From Struthidea cinerea (taxonomy: Eukaryota; Chordata; Aves; Passeriformes; Corcoracidae), in the NCBI GenBank assembly GCA_013397865.1, contig VZTI01001127.1, positions 522,480 to 586,479 on the forward strand: a DNA stretch of 64,000 bases, given 5' to 3'. Of this stretch, positions 15,301-24,038 are shown one piece after another. The position numbers and the translations under genes are program-made. Positions within the stretch are counted from its first letter, which is position 1. The number at the start of each line of letters is the position of its first letter. Under the pieces are notes generated by a model that ran no database searches, was not told the origin of the DNA, and saw nothing but the letters and a program-made list of their open reading frames with translations.

Positions 15301-18300
15301 TCCTGTGCACTAAGAACACAAGAAAATCCTATAAAACAGCTAGCATGATGAAAATGCATGATTTCCCTTACTTATTTCTACCTTTTCTAGATTACCTTCA
15401 GCCTCTGAAAACTAAAACTCTCAGCACAAATCTGATTCTGAAATGTTTTATCAAAAGCTGTTTTCCTCTGTCCCACTCAGTGTTAGTGCTTTCATACATA
15501 TTTCCAGCAAAAAACACTAGGACGTACCTGTACGAAAAGATATTGCTGTGATGGGACCCCAGTCCTGCTGAAATTTCATTAGAGTTTCATCAAACTTAAT
15601 ATTATGTACAATGATATGACCAGATACAAGGCCAACTGCAACAACATCCACTGCTGGAGCCTGCAAGAAATGAAAAAATTCTGTTTCCAGAAGCTGTGAC
15701 TCCTTTGAAAAACAGATCACTTCAGGTGTCCAGCAGCTCTGGTAGACCATTATACACCCTGCCAAACTCCCCCACATATTTACAAGTTTTATCCTGGACA
15801 ACTGCTGACTATTTTCAAAGCTGTCACCAATGCTATGAATAAGTTTTAACTTATTTTTACAACCAAAAATAAAAACATAGCAAATGCCATTACAAAATCT
15901 TTTCCTGAATCAACAAAATCTACATTTTATCAAACTCCAAAGCAAAATAAATTTGGCAAAAAACTATCAGTGTAATGATACATGAAGCTTCATGATACAA
16001 ATGCATCTTGAAAACTCTGTGAATTCATGACATCATTCAGTGAAGACTATAGATGTGATGAACACAAAGCAGGTAAGATGCCAAATGCAACAGAACTAGG
16101 AATAGAGGAAGAGCAGATAATAAGCCTTCAGTCAAGAGAGGGCTACTACAATTCCCTGGGGGAATACAAACCATCTTTACTGCTGTCATTTTAAACAACA
16201 GTATTTTGCCTGCTGTTCTTGACCAGTTACATATGAAAATAAAAGATAACAAAAATACTAACTTGTTCAAGAGTTGTGACTGCTAAGCCCCAGCCTGGAA
16301 ATGAGTATAAGAGTTTGCTGCAAAACAAACATAAAAAAAACCCATAAATCAATTAACCCTTGGGGATTTTCCATGACAAAGCAGTTGCTTTATATGTACT
16401 TACACAGAAAAGTATATCATCTGTACATCCGTCCTTATAAGTCAGATAAAAGGAAAAAAAAAAACCACCGTGATACTAATAAGTAAAGCTAAAAATAAAA
16501 CTTATGGCTAAATTTTATTGAAAAAAGCCAGTGTTGTGCATTAATACCACAACGGTGACATAACTACATGACACGAACATATGAAACAAAAGAAATACCA
16601 ATGATATCATGGCAACCTGAGTTAGGAGAATGAAACACTCATTTATGCAAGCCAACTTAACATCTATCTGCAGTATGAACATCAACATGCAGTGAAGCTC
16701 ACTGTACCTGTAACTCGCATGATTTAGAACAGCAGCTGCTCATGGTAGGCATGAAATACTGACATTATGGATGATGATCTACTGGGACATGTTCAGAGAC
16801 CACTGCATGTCTACACATCTCTTATCTGAGTCTAAGGCTCAAATGCTAGTAATTACCTCCACTCTACCTGCCAGCATTTCTTTGGACCCAAAACAACCAA
16901 AAAAGTCAAGCTTGGAAGTTGGGAGGCAGGAGGTCTGAACATGCTTTTACTGTTATTTTAATAGCTTTCATGGGAAAGCTATGTGATTCCAAGAAATTAA
17001 AAAAAAAAAAAAATTCCTGAACAACCCCTGACATTTTGCAAGGAGAGTAAACAACACGCAACCTGAAAGGCATCAGCGTTCAGGGAGCAGCAGCATTCTT
17101 TGTTCCTGGAGATAGACCAACTGGAAACCTGTGCCAATACCCAGTAAAAGATTCCATACTTAACAGTATCATTTGTTGTCTATCAAACTAATTGGAGTAT
17201 GAAATGTAGCCAAAGTATCAGAATCTTACTTGGATCTTATATTCCATAGCTGCAAGGTTCCTTGTTCACTCCCAAGGAGAATTTTATTCAGATAGGTGCT
17301 GGGATGCAGAAGTGCAGAAACTGCAAAAGTGGTTTTATCAAAATCTATTTGAAGATATTCTTCTGCAAAAACAGTAAGAAACAATGTTAGTGTGGCTACC
17401 CTTACAAATCTGCAGCCTCGTCATCCCTCCACAAATATAAAAGCAGGACCGATGTTTACTCTTCAAATCCTGCAACTGGTGTTTCTTACACTACAGGATT
17501 AGCTAATGTGTAACAGGAGAGGCTAAACTTCTTTACATTGTAATATCTGTTGGCTCGAAGGTGCATTTTTTTCCCCATGAGCCTACCCACTACAACAATA
17601 CTGGCAACACTGTAGTGATTTGTATCTTTCTGAGGGATTCCTGCTCCTGCCTGAGCAAAACACCTCATCTGATTAACGTGCCTTTTGTTTGTTATAGCAA
17701 CTCCAAACCTCCAAAGCCTGGTTACAGACACTTTTGACAACTAGCATGCAGGGAATAACACTGGTCACACCCAATAACTGCTTTCTAAAGAAAAATGTTT
17801 GGGGCACTGAAGCACACTTCCACAAAGCATTTGACAACAGCATGAGAAGATGCTGATGGAAACAAAATGATTATTCATTAGAATTTAGTTGTACTCAGTC
17901 TGGTAAATATCAATAAAATACGGGGTTGCAGAGATAATTCCAAAGCTGCTCTATCACAGCTTTTATGAGAAAATGGAACACTAAAATGTAATTCTCACAT
18001 AAACATTCTCTCTACGCCTACACAGAACCTTACTGGGCCTCTCCACATGGTACAGTATCCATCCATGAAACACTACACCTGGATTAGGACTTCAGATCAC
18101 CCATTTAGTAGCACGATCATGTAAGAATTTCCTTTTTTAAGAATTAACTACTTCTGAACATGTGCATTTAAAAAAAACCCTTCTTTTTAAATTATTGAAT
18201 GTTTAACAGTGCTATCCTATAAAGCAGCAACAAATTAAAATCTTTCACCTTCTGACTGTATATTCCAAACAATAAGAACATTATCGACATCCACAGAGAT

Positions 18301-21300
18301 GACATGATCACCAAAAGGCTGTAGAAGGTGTATCCTTCCCTTGTGGCCTTCATAGGTATGAACCACCTATAATTTCAAAACAGAAATGCTTCCAGTAAGC
18401 CGTTAAGGTAGAGTTTCGTGTTAACACAGTACTTAAGGACAGCTAACAAATGCCAGCAACAAGTTCAAATAAAAGTTATGGAAAGGCCACACAACTTGAT
18501 GTGGAAGATAGATAATTGTATCTAACTTAAAACTCTTGGCAAAAAATATGATGCCTAAGTATTTTTAATTATTTATTTTCAACTAATTTAGTTTACATTA
18601 ATTGATGGTGTTTTTTAATCCTTAAATAGCTACTTAATTATTGTAATTAATACATAAAACACAGTTCAGCCACTATGGAATTTGCTCTTACATTCTCCTG
18701 GTTTAAGCTTTTTACTCCTTATTCTACAGTTTGTTTCCCTAAAACTGAAGGTATCAAACACCTACAGAAACAGGCATCCATAGAAAATTAACTGCCTTGA
18801 TACCACAAACACTACACAACTGTTTTGTACTACTGAGTAATAAGTAAGTTAATAGAGACCTCTTTGTTCCTGGCAAAAGCATGGAGAATATTGTCATATG
18901 AAGCAAATATCAACATGCGATCTGCTGCCAAACATGTGATGTCTTGCGGCAAAGTGTTACCTGTTGATCAAACAAAAGAAAAGTTAAACAAGTTTCAGGT
19001 TCTCACCAAGAGAGAAAGCTCAACAGTGTATTTTTTTGGCATGATGACCCACAAAGAAAGCCCTCTGGTCAGGCATTATGTTAATTTTAGAGAAATGCAC
19101 ACATTTCAGAAGAATGCAAATATAACTACAAAACATTACACCAGTAATGACATCATAAGTAACATAAGATTGGTAGATCACAAGGTTGGTCCTTTGAAAA
19201 TAATTAATTAGTGAATTATCTCTGTAAGTAAAGGTACATGTTAGCTTAATGAGGGCTGGAAACAGACAATAAATCAAAGTCTCAGCATTAGCTTATTAGG
19301 TTAAGTTATGCTGCAGGCCTTGGAGATAGTGACCCACTCCTGCACCTAACTCTTGACCACACTGGGAATTTAATGCTCTAAGAATATTCACTCCCCACGT
19401 CACAACTGGTTCAGAAAGAGTATCTAATATTGGGATATTTACTCTACTAGCCCAAACGGTAAGAGTCAAAGTTCCAGACCACACTGAGAAACTGGCGGTG
19501 TAGTCCCAAAAGGTAGAAAACGGGAAAAAAAAATACTGTAGGGAATAATACTCTCCAAGGAAATATAAAAATGCAAATTACAGCACTTAACACTTCTGCA
19601 GAGAAACACCAGACCAAAAACCACTGTGGAAGTGCACCTATGATACAAACTTGCATGGTCACACAGCACCCTTTCCCACAAAGGTGCTTTGTACTGTGAA
19701 TTATTAGTGGACACAAAGAAAACTACACCCTCCACTGTATTGCAGCACAGCTTCAAAAGGAGGAACTAAAATCAGAAAATAAAAAAAGGCTGCCCTCTCT
19801 GAGGATTCATTTGTTTGACCACATCTTCCCACAGCACCTCTGAAGTGACTCAGGCTTACAACCAGGTTACAGACACCCAGTACTCCACAGGAGCTGTATG
19901 CAAGGCTGCTTAGGCTAAGACAGTTTTAGGCAGACCCAAATTAAAAAGTTCAGAGTGCCAACCACATAACATCAACAAAGCAAAAGCACCATAAAAAGAA
20001 AGGCATAGCATTCATTTTTTGCAATTACAATTTTGTACATCAACATCTCAATTTCTCAAAAAGCTTAGATGACTACATATGTAAGATGTAGCCCACTGAA
20101 CAGAATATGCAATGTTTTTATAATTTTGCAAGATGAAAACAGTTACATTAATGTGTTTACAGCTTTAACAATGCACAGCTGATCATCTAAATCTACTCCT
20201 GGTTGTGTGACACTTGTTCTCAAATGTCTCCGTTAATAAAAGAATAAAAATAAAAAGGTGCTCTGTTAATAAAAAATAATTTATATACAAGGTCTCTGTA
20301 AAAACTTAGTGGTATACAGAAGTAAAGCCCCTATTTTTCAAGACAGAGTGCGTCCCTCTGAATCATGTAAATGTCAAGTGAAAGGGACCTTTGGAAATCA
20401 ATCAGTTCAGCTGCAGCTGTGCCCAGGTGAGTCTTGCACACTTCCAGAGGAGTTTGCTCAAGGTCTACACGGTACCACACTTACCTCTCAGGGCCATTTT
20501 TCCTACCCTCCACTGTGACCCTCTCAAGCTGCAATCTGTGGCTGTTGCCCCTTGCTGCTCTACCGCTACCACCATCAGCACAAATCCAGCCCTTCAGGTA
20601 ACAGGCTGCCTCTGGGTCACCCTGTATCTTGCCCTTCTGAGCACTAAGCAGTTCCAGTTACTCCAGTGTCTCTTTCCATACTGCATGCTGGAGGCCCCGA
20701 CACTCTCCTGCTCCTCAGCATCCCTTCTGCAGGAGAAAGGGGAGCTGTGTAAGGGATAGAAACACACTAACAGGGTGCTGCAGTCCAGGCATGGCCTCAC
20801 CAGCGTGAGGTGCAGGAGAATAACAGCTTTCTCTTACCTGCTGGCTGCATCCTAATGAGGCTGGATACACAGTCTGCCTTACTCAGTTACCGTGTTGTTG
20901 GTCCACATTCAGGCTGGCACCAGCACAGCCCCAGCTTCTTTCCAGCAGGATGCTGTGCAGCCAGTCAGTTCCCAGCTTGTTCTGTCCGAGGTGCAGCAGG
21001 ATTCTGCACTTGTCCTCACTGAACTTGGCAAGGCTCCTGCTGGCCCAGGCTTCATGTTTTTCAACAGCTCCCTGGACTGAAACTCTGCCGTTCTGGGTGT
21101 CAGCTACTCCTCCTAAAACAGCATCCTCTGCAAGCTTATCCTAGGCGTGCACGCTGCCTCATTACCCAGGCTGCTGGTGATGGTGCTGAAGAAAAGTGGG
21201 CCCTGCTGTTGACACCCAGAGTGCTTTGTCACCAAAGGCCAAGTGAATGTCAAGCCATCAATTCATATCCTTTGTATCCAGTACAACCAATTCCTAACAC

Positions 21301-21747
21301 TCCCTGAAGACATCCACAGCTATTTTCTCCATGTAATTATTTTCCTCCTGTAACAGTCTTCCAATAACCACAAAACAACAACAAAAAAAGGGATCTGAAT
21401 TTAATTCAATAAATTAATAATTGAGCTTTATTCACTGTGCAATCCTTATGGCTCAGAGGTGTTTTTGGAAGAACAAGATAGTAAGAACAGAAGGTTCACA
21501 AGGTATGTCTCTAAGAGAACTAAATCCCAGTTTCAACAGCAGACTTTCCAAACTGGTATTTTAGATTTCTGGGACTACTTTTAATATATTTCAGGGTAAA
21601 TATTAGTAAGTACAATTTATTTTTTTTGCTTTTGAGTTGAGAATGAAGTGCAGATGTCAGACATGTTAAAGAAAACCAAACAACAAAATAAGAGGAGTGA
21701 AGAATTTGTGCATACTTACTCACAGCAACAATACCAAGCTTCTTCAC
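242..21747 (-). CDS. WDR36: WDR36 / Utp21 WD40 protein, exons 2-18 (partial)
   Basis: WDR36 is the vertebrate Utp21, a tandem WD40 beta-propeller subunit of the UTP-B part of the nucleolar small-subunit processome, needed for 18S rRNA maturation. Seventeen exons read right to left: 21720-21747, 18860-18960, 18249-18366, 17230-17362, 16263-16317, 15528-15660, 14399-14574, 13784-13904, 12312-12377, 11296-11379, 9684-9838, 8440-8554, 7074-7239, 6691-6799, 5853-5932, 1748-1855, 242-339. Every intron is GT-AG, all sixteen junction phases agree, and no exon contains a stop. Their sum is 1846 nt (about 615 codons). The order and wording follow human WDR36 closely. Exon 1 is not visible and should lie in the N gap at 22860-23206; exons after 18, including the Utp21 C-terminal domain, lie left of position 1. 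Identity is very sure; the only uncertainty is the missing ends. Confidence 0.97.
575..705 (-). mobile_element. CR1 fragment in WDR36 intron 17
   Basis: Antisense CR1 words such as gggcccagaactgaacaca, tgtgacctcaccagtgcc and ccctagtcctgctggcca identify an internal CR1 segment on the minus strand. Confidence 0.75.
718..913 (-). mobile_element. CR1 fragment, second copy next to the first
   Basis: Antisense CR1 3' region (tcagtttgaagccattcccc, ccagagccttctccaggctg). In a single CR1 this segment would come before, not after, the one at 575-705, so there are two insertions or a rearrangement. Confidence 0.8.
1748..1855 (-). CDS. WDR36: WDR36 exon 17
   Basis: 108 nt, acceptor CTCCATAG, donor GTGAGT. 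It reads CLIDCFLVDSAAVSLTM and SPTGDFLASAHVDDLGIYLW, the last blade of the second propeller. It ends in phase 2. Confidence 0.97.
4640..5110 (+). mobile_element. CR1 LINE 3' region
   Basis: Sense CR1: starts aaaccagctggagtactgca, includes catccaactctggggccctc and ends in a degraded version of the 3' end. It is truncated at the 5' end, as usual for CR1, and lies in WDR36 intron 16. Confidence 0.85.
5121..5500 (+). mobile_element. CR1 LINE 3' region, tandem second copy
   Basis: The plus-strand frame reads LRELGLFSLEKRRLRGDLIS, the C-terminal end of CR1 ORF2, and the 3' end reads ggtctcttccaacctggtga then ttctgtga. A second sense insertion abutting the first. Confidence 0.9.
5853..5932 (-). CDS. 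WDR36: WDR36 exon 16
   Basis: 80 nt, acceptor TTTAG, donor GTGAGT. It reads FSPDGRWLITSSMDCSIKTW followed by DLPSG. It ends in phase 2. Confidence 0.97.
6691..6799 (-). CDS. WDR36: WDR36 exon 15
   Basis: 109 nt, acceptor TTCTTGGCAG, donor GTAATT. It reads GILGIAFDDFTISVLDIETR and KIVRTFSGHHGRINDM, the most strongly conserved WDR36 block. The open frame runs on into the intron, but the donor fits the human break before FSPDGRW in the next exon. Confidence 0.98.
7074..7239 (-). CDS. WDR36: WDR36 exon 14
   Basis: 166 nt, acceptor ATTTGCAG, donor GTAAGA. It reads AIRGVAVDGLNQLVITAGSE, GLIKFWKFKTKDL and ends ILLHRD plus two bases of serine. It includes one full WD unit of the second propeller. 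Confidence 0.97.
8440..8554 (-). CDS. WDR36: WDR36 exon 13
   Basis: 115 nt, acceptor TGAAAG, donor GTAAGA. It reads AVDITSCGNFAVIGMSAGQV, DVYNMQSGIHRGRYGKEK. It ends in phase 1. Confidence 0.97.
9684..9838 (-). CDS. WDR36: WDR36 exon 12
   Basis: 155 nt, acceptor CCTTGCAG, donor GTAAGT. It reads QSDWDGIIACHQGY, TWNYQKTSMGAHKLRPEEF and ends DIYAT. The residues just after the Trp-Asn-Tyr motif are more diverged from human than the rest. It ends in phase 0. Confidence 0.96.
11296..11379 (-). CDS. WDR36: WDR36 exon 11 (lysine-rich linker)
   Basis: 84 nt, acceptor TTTTTAAG, donor GTAAGT. It encodes the basic linker INKKKSKKKGLK followed by LPPITAFAS. Human WDR36 has a comparable basic stretch here, which may help rRNA binding or nucleolar localisation (inference). 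It ends in phase 1. Confidence 0.95.
12312..12377 (-). CDS. WDR36: WDR36 exon 10
   Basis: 66 nt, acceptor TTCCATAG, donor GTAAGT. It reads QDGTLQSFSTVHEKFNKSLG, almost identical to the human segment. It ends in phase 1. Confidence 0.97.
13784..13904 (-). CDS. WDR36: WDR36 exon 9
   Basis: 121 nt, acceptor GATGCAG, donor GTAGGA. It reads VWIFDGPGGTGRVL, RMGHSAPPTKIRYHGQNG and ends ILSAG, bridging the two propellers. It ends in phase 1. Confidence 0.97.
14399..14574 (-). CDS. WDR36: WDR36 exon 8
   Basis: 176 nt, the largest exon seen here, acceptor GAGCAG, donor GTGCGT. It starts DGHPVMAAGSPVGHIALWDL and ends LLITNGADNALR, one complete blade with a WD dipeptide. The donor was chosen because exon 9 continues with VWIFDG in phase 0, as in human WDR36. 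Confidence 0.97.
15528..15660 (-). CDS. WDR36: WDR36 exon 7
   Basis: 133 nt, acceptor TTCTTGCAG, donor GTACGT. It encodes APAVDVVAVGLVSGHIIVHN, then ETLMKFQQDWGPITAISFRT, a near-verbatim WDR36 block. It ends in phase 1. Confidence 0.98.
16263..16317 (-). CDS. WDR36: WDR36 exon 6
   Basis: 55 nt, acceptor TTTTGCAG, donor GTTAGT (a less common but valid donor). It reads KLLYSFPGWGLAVTTLEQ, matching the human KLLYTFPGWKVGVTALQQ segment. It ends in phase 0. Confidence 0.95.
17230..17362 (-). CDS. WDR36: WDR36 exon 5
   Basis: 133 nt, acceptor TTTTTGCAG, donor GTAAGA. It reads EEYLQIDFDKT, then ALLHPSTYLNKILLGSEQG and LQLWNIRSN, a second WD unit. It ends in phase 2 inside an asparagine codon. Confidence 0.97.
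18249..18366 (-). CDS. WDR36: WDR36 exon 4
   Basis: 118 nt, acceptor ATTATAG, donor GTGAAA. It encodes HTYEGHKGRIHLLQPFGDHV and closes with VLIVWNIQSE, so a whole WD40 unit with its GH and W-x-I landmarks is in this exon. It ends in phase 1. Confidence 0.97.
18860..18960 (-). CDS. WDR36: WDR36 exon 3
   Basis: 101 nt, acceptor AACAG, donor GTCTCT. It completes the split serine codon and then reads NTLPQDITCLAAD and ends in AFARNKE, the end of the first propeller blade region of WDR36. It ends in phase 0. Confidence 0.95.
20500..21340 (-). mobile_element. Older CR1 LINE in WDR36 intron 2
   Basis: Antisense CR1 wording (gtgctgcagtccaggcatgg, gcaggattctgcacttgtcc, gaacttggcaaggctcctgc). Diverged; ends are approximate. 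It accounts for the open frames seen here on both strands. Confidence 0.6.
21720..21747 (-). CDS. WDR36: WDR36 exon 2
   Basis: A 28-nt exon between acceptor ttttcattgcag and donor GTAAGT. It reads VKKLGIVAVS with the last serine codon split one base before the intron. It matches the VQKLSLVAVS segment that follows FHTYD in human WDR36. Such a small exon would be missed by most ab initio predictors. Confidence 0.93.
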
Positions 21748-22344
21748 CTGCAATGAAAATGTTTAAAAGGCATTTTTAGTGATTGGTTGCAATGAATTTG
21801 CTATAAACAGAAATTAAAAACTCTAAGAATTAACCTAGATCAGACAATGAATTTGATATCTCACAAGCCAGAAAAATTATTCATCCTAGTTTACAGCACT
21901 GTCTACTGAAAAACATAGAGACAGTGGGTAAAAAGGAATGGGACAATAAATTTGCCAAAAGACAACTACTCACCAACAGTTAGTTGTGCTTCCTGATCTA
22001 TTTTACCCTAATGCACAGAAAACTAAGGACCTGTTAAGTCACCCTGAGGAACTTGGGTACCTTAGTTTCCACATCATCTCTGCTTCTACCTTATTTTCAC
22101 TACAACCACATTTTATTCTAATTTTATCTCTGTTCACACAGAATTTGCTTTAGTTGCAAGCATCTAAGCGTCTGTGCCCAGTGATGATCACTACTATACT
22201 TCAAAGGCCGTGAAGAGTGACAGGAGTGAAGGCTAAAAGGCTCCACAGGAAGCGCAGGGAGATCCCTGATGTCTGCACTCTGGTGTTCACTATACTCAAA
22301 CCTGTGTAGTTACTGTATCTTACACACTGAAAATGCTTCGATTG

Positions 22345-22497
22345 AACCCAGGGAAGTCACGGAGTCTCCCTCTTTTGAGACATTCCAAACCCACCTAGAC
22401 ACGTTCCTGTGTAACTTGCTCTAGGGTGACCCTGACTTGGCAGGGAGGTTGGTCTGGGTGATCTCCAGAGGTCCCTTCCAACCCTGAGGGGTTTAGG
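22345..22497 (+). mobile_element. CR1 3' end in WDR36 intron 1
   Basis: Sense CR1 3' end: ggagtctccctcttttgaga, cttgctctagggtgaccctg, gatctccagaggtcccttcc. It lies a few hundred bases from the WDR36 CpG island. Confidence 0.85.
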
Positions 22498-22639
22498 AAA
22501 CGAGTCCGTCTGAACTCTGTTACGCTCATCCGTTTTCATACAGGAGTTTTAATAGGATCTGACTGCCCCCCGCCCCTAAAATGTAATCCTCAAGCGCTAA
22601 ACCAGAGCGGGGGAGCTTTGATTTATTTTGTAACGAAGG

Positions 22640-23480
22640 AAAAGCTTCAGCACCTGGGCGCTCCCGACGGATGGGCTGTGCCGCATGGGCTAGCGCTGCC
22701 CACGTGGCTGAAGAAGCCTATTCCCGGCCTGTTTAGCCGGCAGCCTCCCCCCTTCCCTTCCTCCCTCGCTCCCTCCCGGTCACCGCCGGCTGCAGAGGCG
22801 CGGCACCGGGGCGCCGCAGCCCCGCACACGCTCCCGCATCGTGACGGCGAGGGCGGAGGNNNNNNNNNNNNNNNNNNNNNNNNNNNNNNNNNNNNNNNNN
22901 NNNNNNNNNNNNNNNNNNNNNNNNNNNNNNNNNNNNNNNNNNNNNNNNNNNNNNNNNNNNNNNNNNNNNNNNNNNNNNNNNNNNNNNNNNNNNNNNNNNN
23001 NNNNNNNNNNNNNNNNNNNNNNNNNNNNNNNNNNNNNNNNNNNNNNNNNNNNNNNNNNNNNNNNNNNNNNNNNNNNNNNNNNNNNNNNNNNNNNNNNNNN
23101 NNNNNNNNNNNNNNNNNNNNNNNNNNNNNNNNNNNNNNNNNNNNNNNNNNNNNNNNNNNNNNNNNNNNNNNNNNNNNNNNNNNNNNNNNNNNNNNNNNNN
23201 NNNNNNCCGCGCCCGCCCCCCGCCCCCGCTCCGCACGGGCGCCGTGCCGCCGGGGCGCGCAGGGGAGCGTCAGCCGCGAACTCCGCCAGAAACACTCCTC
23301 GCAGCCGCGACTGCGCGGTTTTTCCCCTTTTATTCTTCATTTTTGTATCCCCTTTTAGTCTTCATTTCGCTATCCCCTTTGCCCTCGCAAAGCACCAGGT
23401 CCGGTTGCGGGTGCGGGTGGCCCCGCCGCGGAAGCGGCAGCGGAGCGCGGGATGAGCCCACCTCCAATGGCGCATCCCGC
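22640..23480 (-). promoter_or_regulatory. WDR36: CpG island, WDR36 promoter region
   Basis: Both sides of the gap have many CpG dinucleotides and C/G runs, while the flanking introns are AT-rich. The position, just 5' of exon 2 and across the inferred exon 1, fits the broad TATA-less promoter of a housekeeping ribosome-biogenesis gene. No TATA box is seen. The start site itself cannot be placed because of the gap. Confidence 0.7.
22860..23206. other. Assembly gap (347 N) in CpG island, probable WDR36 exon 1
   Basis: All bases are N. The flanks are extremely GC-rich, the usual reason such promoters fail to assemble. Neither flank encodes the expected WDR36 N-terminal segment (the part ending FHTYD), exon 2 starts in phase 0 at 21747, and the gap is long enough for a first exon of about 180 coding bases. 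I infer that the WDR36 start codon and exon 1 donor lie here. The true gap length may differ from 347. Confidence 0.75.
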
Positions 23481-23519
23481 GGAATGCCCGCGTCGGCAAC
23501 CTCTGAATTTCCCGATGTG

Positions 23520-23592
23520 TCTGTTTTGGGTTTTTGGTGGTGGTGGTAGTTGTGGTTTTGTGTGTGGGTTTGGGGTTTTTTTTTTAATAAAT
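23520..23592 (+). repeat. GT-rich simple sequence and poly-T
   Basis: Plus strand runs of ggtggtggtgg, tgtgtgtggg and a T run. Low complexity between the TSLP stop and the WDR36 CpG island; no gene signal. Confidence 0.8.
23583..23588 (-). terminator. Possible ATTAAA poly(A) signal of TSLP candidate
   Basis: ATTAAA on the minus strand lies about 130 bases after the TSLP stop codon. It is the commonest variant of AATAAA. The following sequence is A/C-rich rather than GU-rich, so support is weak. Confidence 0.3.
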
Positions 23593-23714
23593 TAAGGATA
23601 TTAAAAAAAATACCAACCCGCAGGATGACTCTGTTGCTATGACTGCACGGTGGACAATGCAAGTAAAGTCCGGCGGAGGAGGCAGAATGAAAAGCCGCAC
23701 CACCCGCACGCCAC

Positions 23715-24038
23715 CTATCCCAAGTTGTTGTAGCTTCTCCACACCGGCATCAGCTCCCGGGCTTTGCTGTTGTCGCACGGGCCCGGGCTTACTGTCCCAG
23801 GGGCGCTCCCGGCGCTGTCCCCGGGGCTGTCCCGCTGCGCCGTCCCCGTACCCTCCTGTGACGCGCGCCAGCCGGGGCAGTGCTGCTGCAGGACGGACCG
23901 GGTGACGCGCCACAGCTCCGGCCGCTCCCCGCATCCCCGTGCCCGCTCTAGGAGGCATTCCAGCAGCCGGTCCGCTCGCTCCGCTCGCCGGGAGTCCTGG
24001 GAGCAGACGGCCCGGTCACGACCCTTAACTCCTTTTCC
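23715..24038 (-). CDS. TSLP: TSLP candidate terminal exon (helices B-D)
   Basis: This GC-rich open frame ends at TAG (23717-23715). In order it has AVCSQDSRR, LLECLLERARGC, ELWRVTRSVLQQHCPGW, a Gly/Ser/Pro loop, PCDNSKARELMPVWRSYNN and a final LG. Cys-to-Cys spacings resemble mammalian TSLP; CPG-aromatic and Trp-basic-x-aromatic-Asn are shared. The phase-0 acceptors before 24038 and 24023 follow purine-rich sequence and are weak; a better pyrimidine-tract acceptor before 24060 has the wrong phase for exon 2. The mammalian polybasic (furin-type) loop of human TSLP is absent. Codon usage is dominated by Arg, Ala and Gly because of local GC content. Confidence 0.82.
   Translation of the reverse strand, partial: GKGVKGRDRAVCSQDSRRAERADRLLECLLERARGCGERPELWRVTRSVLQQHCPGWRASQEGTGTAQRDSPGDSAGSAPGTVSPGPCDNSKARELMPVWRSYNNLG

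Larger units (their letters stand above)
5933..18859 (-). other. WDR36: WDR36 introns 3 to 15
   Basis: Between exons 15 and 4 lie AT-rich introns of about 270-1460 bases. I see no recognisable repeat, nested gene or RNA gene in them. The longest (9839-11295, 12378-13783, 8555-9683) contain only low-complexity A/T runs. The 170-codon plus frame at 13770-14282 is the antisense of exon 9 plus intron, not a gene. Confidence 0.8.
18961..22859 (-). other. WDR36: WDR36 introns 1 and 2
   Basis: Apart from exon 2 (21720-21747), these are introns. They contain the CR1 copies at 20500-21340 and 22345-22497. Positions 18961-20480 and 21750-22330 show nothing else. GC rises sharply from about 22640 toward the promoter. 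Confidence 0.8.

Noticed and set aside
22618..23455. Long open frames crossing the N gap
   Set aside because: They are open only because unknown bases cannot form stops; the sequenced flanks encode nothing recognisable.
23767..23792. Possible intron inside the TSLP terminal exon (ACA|GTAAGC donor and an ACAACAG acceptor)
   Set aside because: The implied intron would be only 26 bases, far too short, and reading through gives the expected PCDN and VWRSYNN end.
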